Notes: a model not told the origin generated them from the sequence alone. 64,000 bases of DNA from Ariolimax columbianus (GCA_036924085.1 JAVGWX010000005.1:43824278-43888277), one strand, 5' to 3'; positions 41,840 to 54,398 are shown, counted from the first letter of the stretch. Numbers and translations: made by a program.

Positions 41840-42545
41840 TTGAAAAGGATACAAAGACAGTTTGAATGCAACATCCGTGAAGTGCAAGCGGCTCAAGAAA
41901 AGACAGAGAGACTACAAATCACACATTTTGAACATAAGTAACATCTTTGGAAAAATGTAGAGAGTATAACGTAGATCTGTATGCATGTTTTATCGATAAT
42001 ACCAATTTCTTCGATTCCATAAAGCATCAGAAATTGTGGAAAAAACATGACAGATATTGATTTTCCAGTACATCTAATCCATATAATTGAATCTTTATAT
42101 CAGGAACAACAAGTATCTGGTGGAACACTAGATTGGTTCAAAGTACAGATGGTGCTATGGAGGTGATATATTTTCTCACCATGCCTATGTCAAATTGATG
42201 ACCGTCGAAGAATATGGGAATATCCATAGTTACACTGTTTTTACAATCGGCGGATACAAGATCTCAAAGCAAAAAATTGCAGACGATACTGTGATACTAC
42301 CGAACTTTACAAAGTGGTTAGAGCAGCTAATTGCAGCCGTAAAAAAATGCATTGAAGATCAAAACTTCTTCAAAAACATAAACAGAAGAAAGGTAATGAC
42401 ACTGACAAAACAAGAAGTCAACATTAACTAAATTTAGGGGTGTGGAAATAGAACAGGTCACGTACTTTTTGTACATGGGCTCAAGAATCGCACAAATAAC
42501 AACTTATCAGATGAAATCACAAGGAGATGGTAGGGGGAGTGCAGA
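41840..42545 (+). pseudogene. LINE RT fragment, decayed
   Basis: The frames read YNVDLYACFIDNTNFFDSIK, HQKLWKKHDRY (RT motif A region), then KISKQKIADDTVILPNFTKW with ADD, KNINRRKVMTLTKQEVN and a frame-shifted VEIEQVTYFLYMGSRIAQ. Typical RTE-type RT order with several stops. 40910-41840 holds no gene I can support. Confidence 0.68.
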
Positions 42546-42564
42546 GGTTACACAACCTTAGAAA

Positions 42565-42895
42565 ACTATCAGAATAGCAGCAGAATCTGTATTTAGTGTG
42601 ACTAGCTGCAGAAACAAAATAGTATTGATGCGTTTACTCGTTTCACTAACTGTAGGAACAACACCTATTGATGGGTTTACTCTTGTGACTAACTACAGGA
42701 ACACAGACTTTTGATGCGTTTACTTATGTCACTAACTACAGGAACACACACTTTTGATGCGTTTACTTATGTCACTAACTACAGGAACACACACTTTTGA
42801 TGCGTTTACTCTTGTCACTAACTACAGGAACACACACTTTTGATGCGTTTACTCTTGTCACTAACTACAGGAACACATCGCATGGGTGAGTTTAC
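42565..42895. repeat. 44-bp minisatellite
   Basis: About six copies of TTGATGCGTTTACTTATGTC plus ACTAACTACAGGAACACACACTTT (written in two parts), the central ones nearly identical. Confidence 0.88.
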
Positions 42896-43040
42896 TATTA
42901 TCGATAGCTGTTCTCAGAGATGTAGCATCAAGTTTTAAAACCCCAAAATACGTATAGTTCAAGTCTAAGAAAGTTTTTCTATGTTTTTTTTGTTACCAAA
43001 ATAGCTTTTTCTTTGCAATCAACGTTGACAATAACGTTCA

Positions 43041-43650
43041 GTCAGACACAACATGATGACCAGGACGTCGTATGAGGGTCAGACACAACATGCTGACCAG
43101 GACGTCGTATGAGGATCAGACACAACATGCTGACCAGGACGTTGTGTGAGGGTGAGACACAACATGCTGACCAGGACGTCGAATGAGGGTCAGACACAAC
43201 ATGCTGACCAGGATGTCGTATGAGGGTCAGACACAACATGCTGACCAGAACGTCGTATAAGGGTCAGACACAACATGCTGACCAGAACGTCGTATGAGGA
43301 TCAGACACAACATGCTGACCAGGACGTCGTATGAGGGTCAGACACACCATGCTGACCAGGACGTCGTATGAGGGTCAGACACATTATGCTGCCAAGGACG
43401 CCGCGTCAGAGTCAGGAACAGTATGCTGGCCAGATAGGAAACATGCTGTTTTCAAGACATCCTGGGTGACGAGATGTGGATCAACGTGTAGTGAGTGTCA
43501 CACATAACCGCCATGAGGACTACTCTCCACGTTCATCAGCACGCTCGGTACAAGAGGAAAGCTACTATAATCCGGCACTTTACGTACGTTTCAGTGTGCA
43601 CATAAAGAGCAAACGTATCGAATGTAGGCATTAAACAGCAACACTTTACT
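43041..43650 (+). mobile_element. Dispersed element C, copy 5, with 37-bp minisatellite
   Basis: Ten tandem 37-bp units (CAGACACAACATGCTGACCA plus GGACGTCGTATGAGGGT) at 43041-43410 are followed by the 3' module (CATCAGCACGCTCGG, AGGAAAGCTACTATAATCCG, GCACATAAAGAGCAAACG, GGCATTAAACAGCAAC). The unit is homologous to the two-copy motif in copies 1 and 3 but has a different period from copy 2. A further scrap of the module lies at 45250-45295 (minus). Confidence 0.7.
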
Positions 43651-43754
43651 TGCATCTGTGTTTTCAAGTGTCATCCTTTTTTATACCGCCATTCATTCAA
43701 CTATGCAGCGCCACATTCCGGCCCTTCTTCTAAATGTTGCAGCTGAAGACACAC

Positions 43755-44400
43755 AAATACAGGGTGGCCCACTCTATACCGGCACCTGGTATTCTCTTGT
43801 AACGTGTAAACCAATGAACGTACTTCAAAACAATTTGACAGGGACAGATCTGAATGTATGAGAAACATAATGAGCTTATATAAAAATGTGCACCAGTATG
43901 TGCGCGGGCGCTAACGCGTGTTTGTTTGTGTATGTGTGTCAAAAAAAACTCTTAGTCGCTACCGGGGCCTAGTTTTCCCTTCCAACTGTTAAACCAATCA
44001 ACGTAATTCAATTTAATTTGTCCGAGACATACCTTGGTGTGTGAGAAACATAATCAGCGCAAATTAAATGTTGCAAGTCGTTACCATTAGCAGCAAAGCA
44101 TGTCTGTACACGACTCTCAATGTTACAGAACGTATTCATCAACGCACCTAGAGTTACAAACTCTGATTTTTACCAAATGTTTTCTTGCAGTTCCGTGAGA
44201 TTCCTTGACTTGTTGCAAAACACTTTCCCCTTCAGCATGCCCCATAGGAAGAAATCAGGCGGAGTAAGTAAAGGCGACCTTCGGGGTTAAACTTCATTGA
44301 AAATTATACGATTCTTAAAGAAGGAGGACATTTCAGCCATGCTAACATTCGAGGTGTGGCTCCATCCTGCTGAAAATAGCCAGTACGTAGTTCATCGTAG
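43755..44400 (-). pseudogene. DDE_3-type (IS630/Tc1-mariner superfamily) transposase remnant
   Basis: The minus strand reads ELRTGYFQQDGATPRMLAWL (second catalytic Asp in QQDGA), then TPPDFFLWGMLKGKVFCNKS, RNLTELQENIW and NIESRVQTCFAANGNDLQHL. AGGGTGGCCCACTCTATACC at 43761 resembles the TIR seen with this transposase type. The segment GTAAACCAATGAACGTA...GTGTGAGAAACATAAT is partly duplicated (about 43805-43885 and 43990-44055). Confidence 0.68.
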
Positions 44401-44485
44401 TCCAAATGGTTCACAGCATGTCCGTATACAATCGTATTGGTTTACAAGTTAAAATGAAAAATCAGGAGCCAATAGCGAGGCGCAA

Positions 44486-44510
44486 CCACCTCCCCCCCCC
44501 CCCCCCCTTA
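44486..44510. repeat. Poly-C tract
   Basis: A C run of roughly 20 (CCACCTCC followed by C's and TTATTT). Confidence 0.9.
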
Positions 44511-44894
44511 TTTATGTGCACTCATCAAAGCTACATCAACATCTGCCCTACATATAATTTACAAGACAGAACTGCAATTCATATTCAGTGACAGACAAAT
44601 CAAATTCAACTGATAAACATAAGACAAAAACAATAAACTATAGAATACAACAGCTCTGCAGTAAATGCAATATGTCATGAAACCTCAACATGAAAATCGG
44701 ATACATCTTCTTCTGGAAGTAATATTGGTCTGTGTTTAACATTTAGACGCATAAGAAGTGATAAACACATTTGTTTCTAATACTGACAATCAAAGTGTAG
44801 GAAACACAAACTTTGTAATCACCAAGATGTGCCAGGGCGTATATAGAAGCATTCTCAATCTCCCAAAACTCCAAAAGTAAACAAAATATAGTCT

Positions 44895-45250
44895 GCTTCA
44901 TCTTCTTCATCTTCTTCATCTTCTTCTTATTATTATTATTATTATTATTCTTCCTATATTTCTTTTTTATCTTCTTCTTCGTTATCATTCTTTTCATTCT
45001 ACTATTTATTTTTTAATTTCATTTATTTTTCTTCATCTTTGTCTTCTTTTTATCCTTTTCCTCCTCTTCTTTTTCTTTTTTATTTTCTTCTTCTTCTTCT
45101 TCATCTCAATGCTCTTAATTTTCATGTTCTTTTTTTCTTCCTCCACTGCTCCTTCTACTTCTTCTATTTCTTTTTCCTTGTATTGTTCTTCTTCTTCAAT
45201 GTTTTCTTACGCGTCTTATACTTCTTCCTCTTTTTCTTCTTTTTCTTTTG
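44895..45250. repeat. (TTC)n-rich pyrimidine tract
   Basis: Long TTCTTCTTC/TTTTCTTC simple sequence. The Phe/Ser-rich plus frames and Lys/Asn minus frame over it are artefacts. Confidence 0.88.
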
Positions 45251-45279
45251 ACGTTTGTCCTGAAAAAGCCGTTGTGAAG

Positions 45280-45560
45280 TTGTGTGGCAGTTTACAGTGA
45301 GACTGCGATATCTTCGTCAATCAGCCCGATACAACAGGTTTCAGCTGGCATCCTGGGCTTTCCTTCTCACTGCATTACTTATTTTCTTAGCCAAGCTTTA
45401 CTAGTGCAGCTTGTTTCAAGGATCGTCGCTTGGAGTAGATTGAATAAGGTGTTGGTCAGCTCTTATTTAATGAGCCAGACGCCAGCAGCCAACTGCGAGT
45501 TGATTGCTGCTGTCAGCTCATTCACTCCACTGCGTCTTTGGCCCACGAAATATCAAATCA
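45280..45560 (-). repeat. Dispersed repeat D, copy 3 (diverged)
   Basis: Minus strand: GAGCTGACAGCAGCAATCAA and CGCAGTCTCACTGTAAACTG match parts of 29600-29960. Low identity, tentative. Confidence 0.4.
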
Positions 45561-45579
45561 TGAAAAACACAGATGTATT

Positions 45580-47145
45580 TAAAAATTAAAATATCCATTC
45601 ATTTAATAACTCACATATGTATTTAAAAACTAAAATAGCCATTCACACAAGAGCAAACGAATGTTGCTAAAGACTAAAATAGCCATTCACCTAATAATTC
45701 ACAAATACCGTTACAAAAAAAATCCATACACCATCCAACTCACACATGTCGTTAGAAACGTAAATATCAATTCATTCAAGAACTCACAAATGTAGCTAAC
45801 ATCTAAAATATACATTCACCCGAGAATGAAATTGAAACCGGAAATATAAAATTATTAAAAAAACATAAATTAATTCAAACACAAATCGCAAAGAATCTCA
45901 CAACCAAGAAAACACAACGAAGGTAAACCACACAAAGATATTTACCAAGAAACCACAAAGAAAATGAACCACACAAAAGTTATTTACCAAGAAACCACAA
46001 AGAAAGTGAACCACACAAAAAGTTATTTACCAAGAACCCCCAAGAAAGTGAACCACACAATAATTATTTACCAATTATGCACGTAGTGAATGAATCAAAT
46101 GTATTAAAATAATCACAAAGAACCAATATAATAAGTCAAACATAAACTATCCCCATAAGAAAGAAGTCAAAAATTGAAGTGAAAGACGCATACGTCTTTT
46201 ACAAATAATTCAGAAAATAAGCAACCTACAAAATAAGGAACAACAACGAACTAACAACTAAAGATAAACTCAACATAACAAAGCATCATATAAATCACAA
46301 ACTAAGCGAAACCAAAAATAACTAATTCCCGGGAGCAAACAAAATGTGCAGAACAGAAGTAGCCCGTTACAAACTACGTGAAATGCATTTTGTCTGATCA
46401 TCAGCAAATCACGCAATACACTATACAAAAATAAGAAAACACTGAACCAACACAATGATTGAAACACAAAATATCGACTAACTATGAACAAACAAAAAAA
46501 GTGAAACACAAATTATCAAATAGCCATGAACCAACAAAGTAATTGAAACACAAAATATAAAATGCCCATTAACCAACCAAGAAAGTGAAACACAAATTAT
46601 CAAATAGCCAGGAACCAACTAAGAAAGTGAAACACACAATATCAAATAGCCATGAACCAACCAAGAAAGTGAAACACAAAATATCAAATAGCCATGAACC
46701 AGCAAAGTAATTGAAACACAAAATATCAAATAGCCATGAACCAACCAAGAAAGTGAAACATAAAATATCAAATAGCCATGAACCAACAAAGTAATTGAAA
46801 CTCAAAATATCAAATGCCCATTAAGCTACCAAGAAAGTGAAACACAAAATATCAAATAGCCACGAACCAACTAAGAAAGTGAAACACAAAATATAAAATA
46901 GCCACGGACCAACTAAGAAAGTGAAACACAAAATATCAAATAGCCATGAACTAACCAAGAAAGTGAAACACAAAATATGAAATAGCCACGAACCAACTAA
47001 GAAAGTGAAACACAAAATATCAAATAGCCATGAACCAACCAAGAAAGTGAAACACAAATATCAAATAGCCATGAACCAACAAAGTAAGGGAAACACAAAA
47101 TATCAAATCACTCTCAACCAACAAAAGAATGAAATCCAAAATGTA
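45580..47145. repeat. 42-bp satellite, degenerate on the left and regular on the right
   Basis: From about 46490 the 42-bp unit (GAAACACAAAATATCAAATA plus GCCATGAACCAACCAAGAAAGT) is regular for about fourteen copies; 45580-46480 has degenerate relatives (AAAATAGCCATTCAC). Being a multiple of 3, it leaves open minus-strand frames with a 14-residue period (FTFLVGSWLFDILC). I treat these as satellite by-products. Confidence 0.88.
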
Positions 47146-47184
47146 TTTCCATAATGCACGTTAAATAAAACATATCGCGTCATC

Positions 47185-47830
47185 TAGACCACACCATGAA
47201 TAGAACACACATTGTTCATCTAGAACACACATTGTTTCATCTAGACCACACCATGAATAGAACACACATTGTTTCATCTAGACCACACCATGAATAGAAC
47301 ACACATTGTCTCATTTAGACCACACCATGAATAGAACACACATTGTCTCATCTAGACCACACCATGAATAGAACACACATTGTTTCATCTAGACCACACT
47401 ATGAATAGAACACACATTGTTTCATCTAGACCACACCATGAATAGAACACACATTGTCGCATTTAGACCACACCCGGAATAGAACACATTGTTTCATCTA
47501 GACCACACAAAGAATAGAACACACATTGTCTCATTTAGATCACACCATGAATAGAACACACATTGTCTCATCTAGACCACACCAGGAATAGAACACACAT
47601 TGTTTCATCTAGACCACACCATGAATAGAACACACATTGTTTCATCTAGACCACAACATGAACACACATTGTTTCATCTAGACCACACCATGAATAGAAC
47701 ACACATTGTCTCATCTAGACCACACCATGAATAGAACACACATTGTCTCATCTAGACCACACCATGAATAGAACACACAATGTTTCATCTAGACCACACA
47801 ATGAATAGAACACACATTGTGTCATCCTCT
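47185..47830. repeat. 37-bp minisatellite
   Basis: About seventeen copies of TCATCTAGACCACACCATGA plus ATAGAACACACATTGTT. It directly follows the 42-bp satellite. Confidence 0.92.
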
Positions 47831-48062
47831 ATAAAAACATATTAAATATATGCAATACGAAATAGCCAATCACCAAGAACCACTTAGTTTCGAAAATGGA
47901 CAATTTCTAATTACCAAGAATGACAAAGTGTTATTGTAACGTACATTGTCTATTCTTAAACAAGCACTAAATGTTTAAGAGTATAGAAACGTGAAACAAC
48001 AAAACATCCAGGCATGTCCAAAGTCATAGCCACACGCTATAACCATTAACCGCCAGATCACA

Positions 48063-48226
48063 TCATAACTCTACGTCGTCGTCGCCAAAGCGCGGGTCCC
48101 CGACGCTGTCTAGGGTCTGAGTGCTGATGCTGTGCCCGTTGCTGTAGGTCTGCGTGGCGTTGGTAGACCTACTGTAGCCGCTGCTGAAAGAGCCTGAGCT
48201 TCGGAGGTGTCTGGTCATCTCCAGAT
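48063..48226 (-). CDS. Terminal coding exon of an unrecognised host gene
   Basis: On the minus strand an acceptor (TTGATATTCCACAG) precedes 48226. Two bases complete a codon, then the frame reads LEMTRHLRSSGSFSSGYSRS, TNATQTYSNGHSISTQTLDS, VGDPRFGDDDVEL and stops at TGA 48065-48063. Third codon positions are C/G-rich, unlike the surrounding AT-rich DNA, which supports real coding. The Ser/Thr-rich end with an acidic DDDVEL terminus looks like the cytoplasmic tail or C-terminal end of a larger protein; a PDZ-type ligand is conceivable but not shown. Earlier exons, to the right on the minus strand, were not found. Confidence 0.6.
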
Positions 48227-48344
48227 CTGTGGAATATCAAGTTGTACTGTTACAAAATATATTATTTTCATTTTTCATCTGCTCCTGCATCTGCTTGCTT
48301 TTTCGCCGTCCCAAGCTTCTTCATCGATTGTTTTTTTTTGTTGC

Positions 48345-48685
48345 TTACTACATATTCTTGATCTACTGCTTTTTTCTACTTCTTCTTCTTGTTCTTATTG
48401 TTCTTTTTCTTTTTCTTCTTGTTCTTGTTACTCTTCTTCTTCTACTTCTTCTTCTTCTTCTTCTTCGTCTTCTTCTCCTAATTCTTCTTCTTCTTCTTCG
48501 GCATCTTCGATTTCTTCTACTTCTTTTATATTTATTTATTGTTTTAATTCTGGTTGTTCTCTTTCTTCTTCCTTTTGCTGTTCCTACTTATTCTTAATCT
48601 TCTTATACTTATTGTCCTTTTTTTTTATCGTCTTCTTCTTCTTCTTCATCATTATCATCTTCTTATTAATATTATAATTATTATC
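48345..48685. repeat. (TTC)n-rich pyrimidine tract
   Basis: Interrupted TTC/CTT repeats within the intron expected upstream of the 48063-48226 exon. The Ser/Leu-rich frames over it are artefacts. 48700-50600 otherwise shows no supported feature. Confidence 0.88.
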
Positions 48686-50614
48686 ATGTTAATTATTTGT
48701 ATTATTTTTAGTAATATTATTCGACATATTTGATTTAATCTCTTTCTTTTATATTTACATTTTAAAAATCCGAATTGTTCTCTTTCATTTGTTGTTCTTG
48801 CTGTTTTTATTTATTCGAAAACTTGTCCATCTTCTTGTTCTTCTCCTTTTGTATCTGCTTATTCTTCTCCTGCTCCATATTTTTCATCATCTTCTACTCC
48901 TTCTTCTTCAATGACTGTTAAGAGAATGATATATTAATTAAATCGTGTACTTTGCTTTCTACAATATTTAGTAGAATATTAATTATTTAAGATGTTCGAA
49001 TAAATTTTGTAATGACAACATGTGCTTTACCAAACGTGAAGCAGTAGTCTACTCTAGATAAGTTAGACAACAACAAATTAAAGTAGATATCCCTAGTAGC
49101 AGAACTATGTGTGTATACGTTGTAAATATGTGTGAAAATTACCAAATGTAACACTGCAGACAAGTCGTGATGTAGCGGTTTTCACAGAACACACCAGCAT
49201 ACTACTTCGGCTAGTTTAGTTGCATCGATATATGATTCTTATAGTTCATTTTGTAGAGGACGTGTACACGTCACAGTGGCTCGAGTACAGTGTAAATTCA
49301 TGTGGTTTAAGTATTTTGAACCCACACAAGCGGGCACAGCCACAAATTCATTCCCCAGTTGAGGCGGAAATGTTTTTCAGACCACAACGGCTCTCGGGTC
49401 GACCTAGCCTTAAATGGGTACCGGTTCAGTCTGAGAAGTAAAAGCGGCGAGGGAGAGGCGATGGCTACAGGCCCTCATATAGCCGAGCCTTTGAAATGTG
49501 AAATCGCTAACATTTCACACCCCTTACGGCAGTAATGCAATTGGTTACTTTACTTTACTTTTAGTAGATTTACTTCGGCTTTATTAGGCATATTTCTTTA
49601 GTACACTGACTTCCGTTATCTGATGATTAATTCTTAAGTAAATTAACTTCCGTTTAGTTAGGCTTAATTTCTTAGTAGATTGGCTTCTTTAACTAAGAGC
49701 AAAATCAAGGATCGATTGTGCCATCTGGATCAACTGTAGCGACATATGCTCTAGACTCGAACATATCTCAGTATCTTCAGTACAAAGAAGCCTAACCACT
49801 CTGACATAAAACCTGATCGATAATTGAAGCATAAAACACGAATAGATTACATATTATTTACAATTGTAATGTGAAAGAACGCGGTTGATGAATACCAATA
49901 AAACAAAACTATAACTAGACTTGTCAACAAAGACATGCTTACACGCTGCTTTTTAATTAGCTAGCTCTAATTGATCCATCAATAAAACACGTGTCGTGGG
50001 CAGGAGCCGCAGCCTTCAGATAAACTTGAAAGAGAATTGTCCTTCGATCCCATTCCTTGCTCAGTTAGGAATGGTTACCAGCACGTAACGTGGCGTCGTA
50101 ATTACAGCAATAAACCAGAAAAAGCCAATTGAAATTGACCTGTCAGACCTTAACAAACAATAACAATATCACAGAAAGAATTATGTTTTCGCACTGCAAG
50201 TACAGAAGTTAAAACGTAGGTAAAATGTGTGCAGAATAGCAAATGCAAGTCGCGACGTAATTAGTATTGTTCTGTTTCTACTCGAGTCACATAAGAGAAA
50301 ACGTACATTGTCTACAATCAAATACAGGGGAAAGGTTATGAAAGTCACTTTGTCAGATGTTTAAAAAAAAATGTAAGTGTTTGCCTACCTGTATCTACTG
50401 ACAGAGGCACGCTTCTTTCCACTCCGGGTCGCAACCTTTCAGGTGATATTAGGACTTATTAACCAGTGATTGGATGCACGTGTGCGTCTGTATGTAACTA
50501 TGCTAGATTTTGCTGGTCTCAGAGGTCAACAAAAATCCAATAGAAGGGTCTCACCCTGAAGGCGCGTGTGATCGTTGTGTAAGAGTGTGATTATTGGATG
50601 GAGTCAAATGAAAC

Positions 50615-51118
50615 AGGGTGTGAGGTAAGAAGAGAGAGGAACCTTGCAGTTTCACTTAATGTTACATAATAGAGTGTGAGGTAAGAAGAGAGAGGAACCT
50701 TGCAGTTTCACTTAATGTTACATAATAGAGTGTGAGGTAAGAAGAGAGAGGAACCTTGCAGTTTCACTTAATGTTACATAATAGAGTGTGAGGTAAGAAG
50801 AGAGAGGAACCTTGCAGTTTCACTTACTGTTACATAATAGAGTGTGAGGTAAGAAGAGAGAGGAACCTTGCAGTTTCACTTAATGTTACATAATAGAGTG
50901 TGAGGTAAGAAGAGAGAGGAACCTTGCAGTTTCACTTAATGTTACATAATAGAGTGTGAGGTAAGAAGAGAGAGGAACCTTGCAGTTTCACTTAATGTTA
51001 CATAATAGAGTGTGAGGTAAGAAGAGAGAGGAACCTTGCAGTTTCACTTAATGTTACATAATAGAGTGTGAGGTAAGAAGAGAGAGGAACCTTGCAGTTT
51101 CACTTAATGTTACATTAC
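50615..51118. repeat. 56-bp tandem repeat, nine near-identical copies
   Basis: Units start at 50615, 50671, 50727 and every 56 bp to 51063 (AGAGTGTGAGGTAAGAAGAG ... CACTTAATGTTACATAAT). Only single-base differences are visible (for example ACTTACTG near 50823), so the expansion is recent or homogenised. Confidence 0.95.
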
Positions 51119-51317
51119 AGGATGCTTACATTGGATGGCATCGGTCATTAGGCTAAACGGAGGTAAACCGTGTGCTTAGAAAACTGAAATAGATTATTGA
51201 TATACGCGTATGTCGTCCAACGTGAATTTTATATCGCATATCTATCATCATGCTGTCTGAAATGATCAAGAGAGCACTAGCAGGACATTCTTAGCGTTCT
51301 AGAGTAAATAATCTATA

Positions 51318-52750
51318 TTCTTCTTCTTCTTCTTCTTCTTCATCGTACGCAGTCAGATAGTAACCATTAATTTTTCGAAAAAAGCGGCGGTCATCCTGAT
51401 GCTGTCGACACTGCCATAGAGCTTTGTCTTGTGGTTCCACTGGTGATGGCCACATCTGCTCTCTCTGATCCTCGTATGTCGGGCAGTTCTGCAGCAGATG
51501 CTCAGCGGTCATTTTCTCGGTACCACACGGGCATTCGTCGGTACCACCTATCTTCAATTTGTTGAATAGGTGGTACCTCAGTCAATTGTGGCCAGTGCGA
51601 AGTCTGAAGACCACGACCTGCTCTCTTCTGTTCAACTGGTAATAGGCATCGTTTTTGGTGTAGCCGGTATGTTCAGTTTCCCATTTGGGAATAAGCCGTT
51701 TTGACTCTTCGTACGTCATACTAGTATCTAGTGGTAGTCTTGCACCTTCTTTTGCCAGTCTGTCTGCCTCCTCGTTGATTTGGATGTTGCAGTGTGATGG
51801 GACCCACTGTACCACTACCCTTTTTGGTGCGGACTGCTGGCATAGTTGACAGAGTACTGCTCTTAAATCATTAAGCTCAGTGTTTTTCTGGCTTTTTAGC
51901 GCTGTGACTACGGCCAGAGCATCTGTAAGCAGGACTATATGGCTTTCATTTTCTTTATGTGTCACCATTTCTTCCACTGCCGCCCTCAGTGCCTCTGCCT
52001 CCGCTCTGAAATTGCTTATGTACTTACCAGTAGCGAATGACAGTGCTCTTTTTCTGCCATTTTATAGCTTCAGGAATGCTCCTGCCCCTCCGTTCTGTGT
52101 AGTGTTTGATACAGAACCGTCGGTGTATGCATGGGTCCAGTCCATTGGGTAGTTTTTCGATATAAAGCTTAGGGTAGTATCTCTCCTTTCTTTTTCAGTC
52201 TGGCGGTTTTTGTTTCCAATACATTGTATATTTTATACCACCTCTGGAAATATATACTGCCTCCAGGTAGGTTTTCGTACAGTAGTGATGGGCTTTGGTG
52301 TTGTTAGTGTATTTATGGGATCTTCGTGCATCTTTGCTTTGGCTATTTCTGCAAAGTTTCTCCGCTTTAGTTTCCCATTTCCCAAATTGTTTAGTCTCTG
52401 GTGCATTGGGTGGTCAGTCAGTATTCGGAATCTCTCTGACTGCAGCTGGACTCTGCAGTATCTTCTATCGGTCATGGGTTGCAGCTTTGTAATCTTTTCA
52501 AGTTCTAAAATTGGCGTTGACTTCATGCCTCCTGTTATAACTCTCATGGCTTGGTTTTGAGGTTTGTTAACTTTATCGAAGTTCGCCTTTGCTGCTGTTG
52601 TCCATGCCGCAATGCCATACTCGAGGACTGGTCTCACTCTTCTAGTGTACAGTTTCTTTAGTATACTTTCGTCTGCCCCCCAGCTTGTGCCAGCCAGTTT
52701 CCTCATGATTGCCATTCTTTCTCTGGCTCTCATTCGGTTTCTCTCGATCT
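51318..52750 (-). pseudogene. GAA-tailed LINE, 3' half: RT thumb, RNase H, C-terminal Cys/His region
   Basis: From 52750 the minus strand continues the RT (RMRARERMAIMRKLAGTSWG, RRVRPVLEYGIAAW). It then has an RNase H domain: AYTDGSVSN, NFRAEAEALRAAVEEM, HIVLLTDALAVV and VQWVPSHCNIQINEEADRLA, i.e. the D-E-D-H/D set. Then come RTGHN, a stop at 51584-51582, and the CPCGTEKMTAEHLLQN region before a (GAA)n tail at 51318-51340. Stops also occur at about 52230 and inside RNase H. APE-type LINEs with RNase H include the I, Ingi, Nimb and Loa groups; I cannot place it further. It is the 3' half of the element whose 5' half is 55118-57600. Confidence 0.85.
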
Positions 52751-54326
52751 TCTTCTTGTTCATCGTACGCCATTTACAGCGATATTTACGTTGCACTGTT
52801 TTAATTTGTTAGCCTGTGGCTCAGTGCATCCAATTTCAACAGGCTGCCCTCCTTAGCCTTTGGCTGTCCGTAGCCTAACTGCAAGGCAGCAGTTGTTTTT
52901 GGTCAGAGTTGTCTCTCTTAGGAAGTTGTCTTTGCAGGACTATCGAGTCTTCCCTACTCGTGTCTATAGGGTTTGGCAATGATATGATGGACTATGTACT
53001 AGTTTGTACTATCCCGGAAGAGAGGCAGTCTAGTGTGAATTTTTCCCAGGATCGTCACGTCCTGCCAGAAACGTAGCATATGCATATGAGTGAGGTATCT
53101 TTTTGCTCGCTTTATTTTCTCGGCTCATCTGCAGTGATGGTACGCCTATCATTCCCCGCCACCCGGGAGGTTGTCACCATAGGGCAGGAGGTGCAATGTC
53201 CGCTGGACTGCATCTCTTCTGCGTCCATTGGAATGACTGATAGCAGACAGAGGCAAAGAGCGAGGAAGGAGTGCATTTTACCAAGTGCATTCCTGCGGCT
53301 CGACCGGGCGGGGCTAAGACGCAAATCCTAGCCATGTCGCAGCCTCCCATCACAGCAGTGCTGAGATTTAGGGCGGGATTCTGGCTTAGAGGCGTTCGGC
53401 CGTAGTCCCTCAGATGGTAGCTTATCAGCCAAGCACGTGGACCAAATGTCAGCGACCTATGATTCCTCTCGAAATAGTGCATTTGACCAGGGGACAAGCC
53501 TGGTCATTGCACGGAGATGTTGTTCGCCTGGTGCGAACATATCTCATGTCAAGGGTTGAGTCTCAGCAGTTCGCAGTGAGGTAGCTGATCTACTGCTTAG
53601 GGCACCCCGACCGAGAACTAAGTCTTCTGCAAATGGTTTCATACCTCAACGCCGTATGGGGTGAATATCGAGCAGCTTCCCGCCCGCTTTGATCGGCAGA
53701 CGGCAGAGACCTCATTCTGCGGCTTGAGCGGGCGGGGCTGGAGCGGGAGCCCCAGGTCCCCACCATGTCAAAGCCTCCCCTTTCAATCGTGCTGAGCTTT
53801 TGCGTGGGATTTTGGCTTAGAGGCGTTCGGCCGTAATCCCTAACCTGGTAGCCTCGCGCCGTTTGCTTATCAGCCTAGTACGTGAACCAAATGTCTGCGG
53901 CTCCTCTCGAGTTAAACAGGATTACCGTAGCAACGCACTGTCAATAGTAGGGTAAAACTGACCTGTCTTCCGAGGGTCTATTTCCAGCACCCGTTCAATA
54001 TTAGACCGGACGTATACATAAAGGGCTTTTTAGTTTTGTCAATGACTGTCCTGTCTTCCGTGGGTCTAATACCAGCACACGTTCACTATTAGACCCAACG
54101 GAAGTGCTCTCAATTTGACATTCATTCTACAGTATTAGCGTCAATTTAAGCTGCACGCTCCACTCCTGGTAGTGCCCTTCCGTCAATTCCTTTATCAAAA
54201 ACTGAATGCAGACCAACCGAGCCACAGAGGGCATAACCCCCGATTTCTAAGCATCCAAATCCAGCACCCGTTCCATATTAGACCAACGGAAAGTGGTCTC
54301 GGTATGTCAGTCACTTCATTGTTGGC

Positions 54327-54398
<72 letters not shown>

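Noticed and set aside
43041..43410. Regular 37-bp repeats that could suggest a CRISPR array
   Set aside because: Units are directly adjacent without unique spacers and the DNA is eukaryotic; it is a minisatellite.
49340..49560. SINE-like or LINE-tail-like stretch ending in TACTTTACTTTACTTTTAG
   Set aside because: No second copy in the window and no Pol III boxes or protein similarity, so class cannot be supported.
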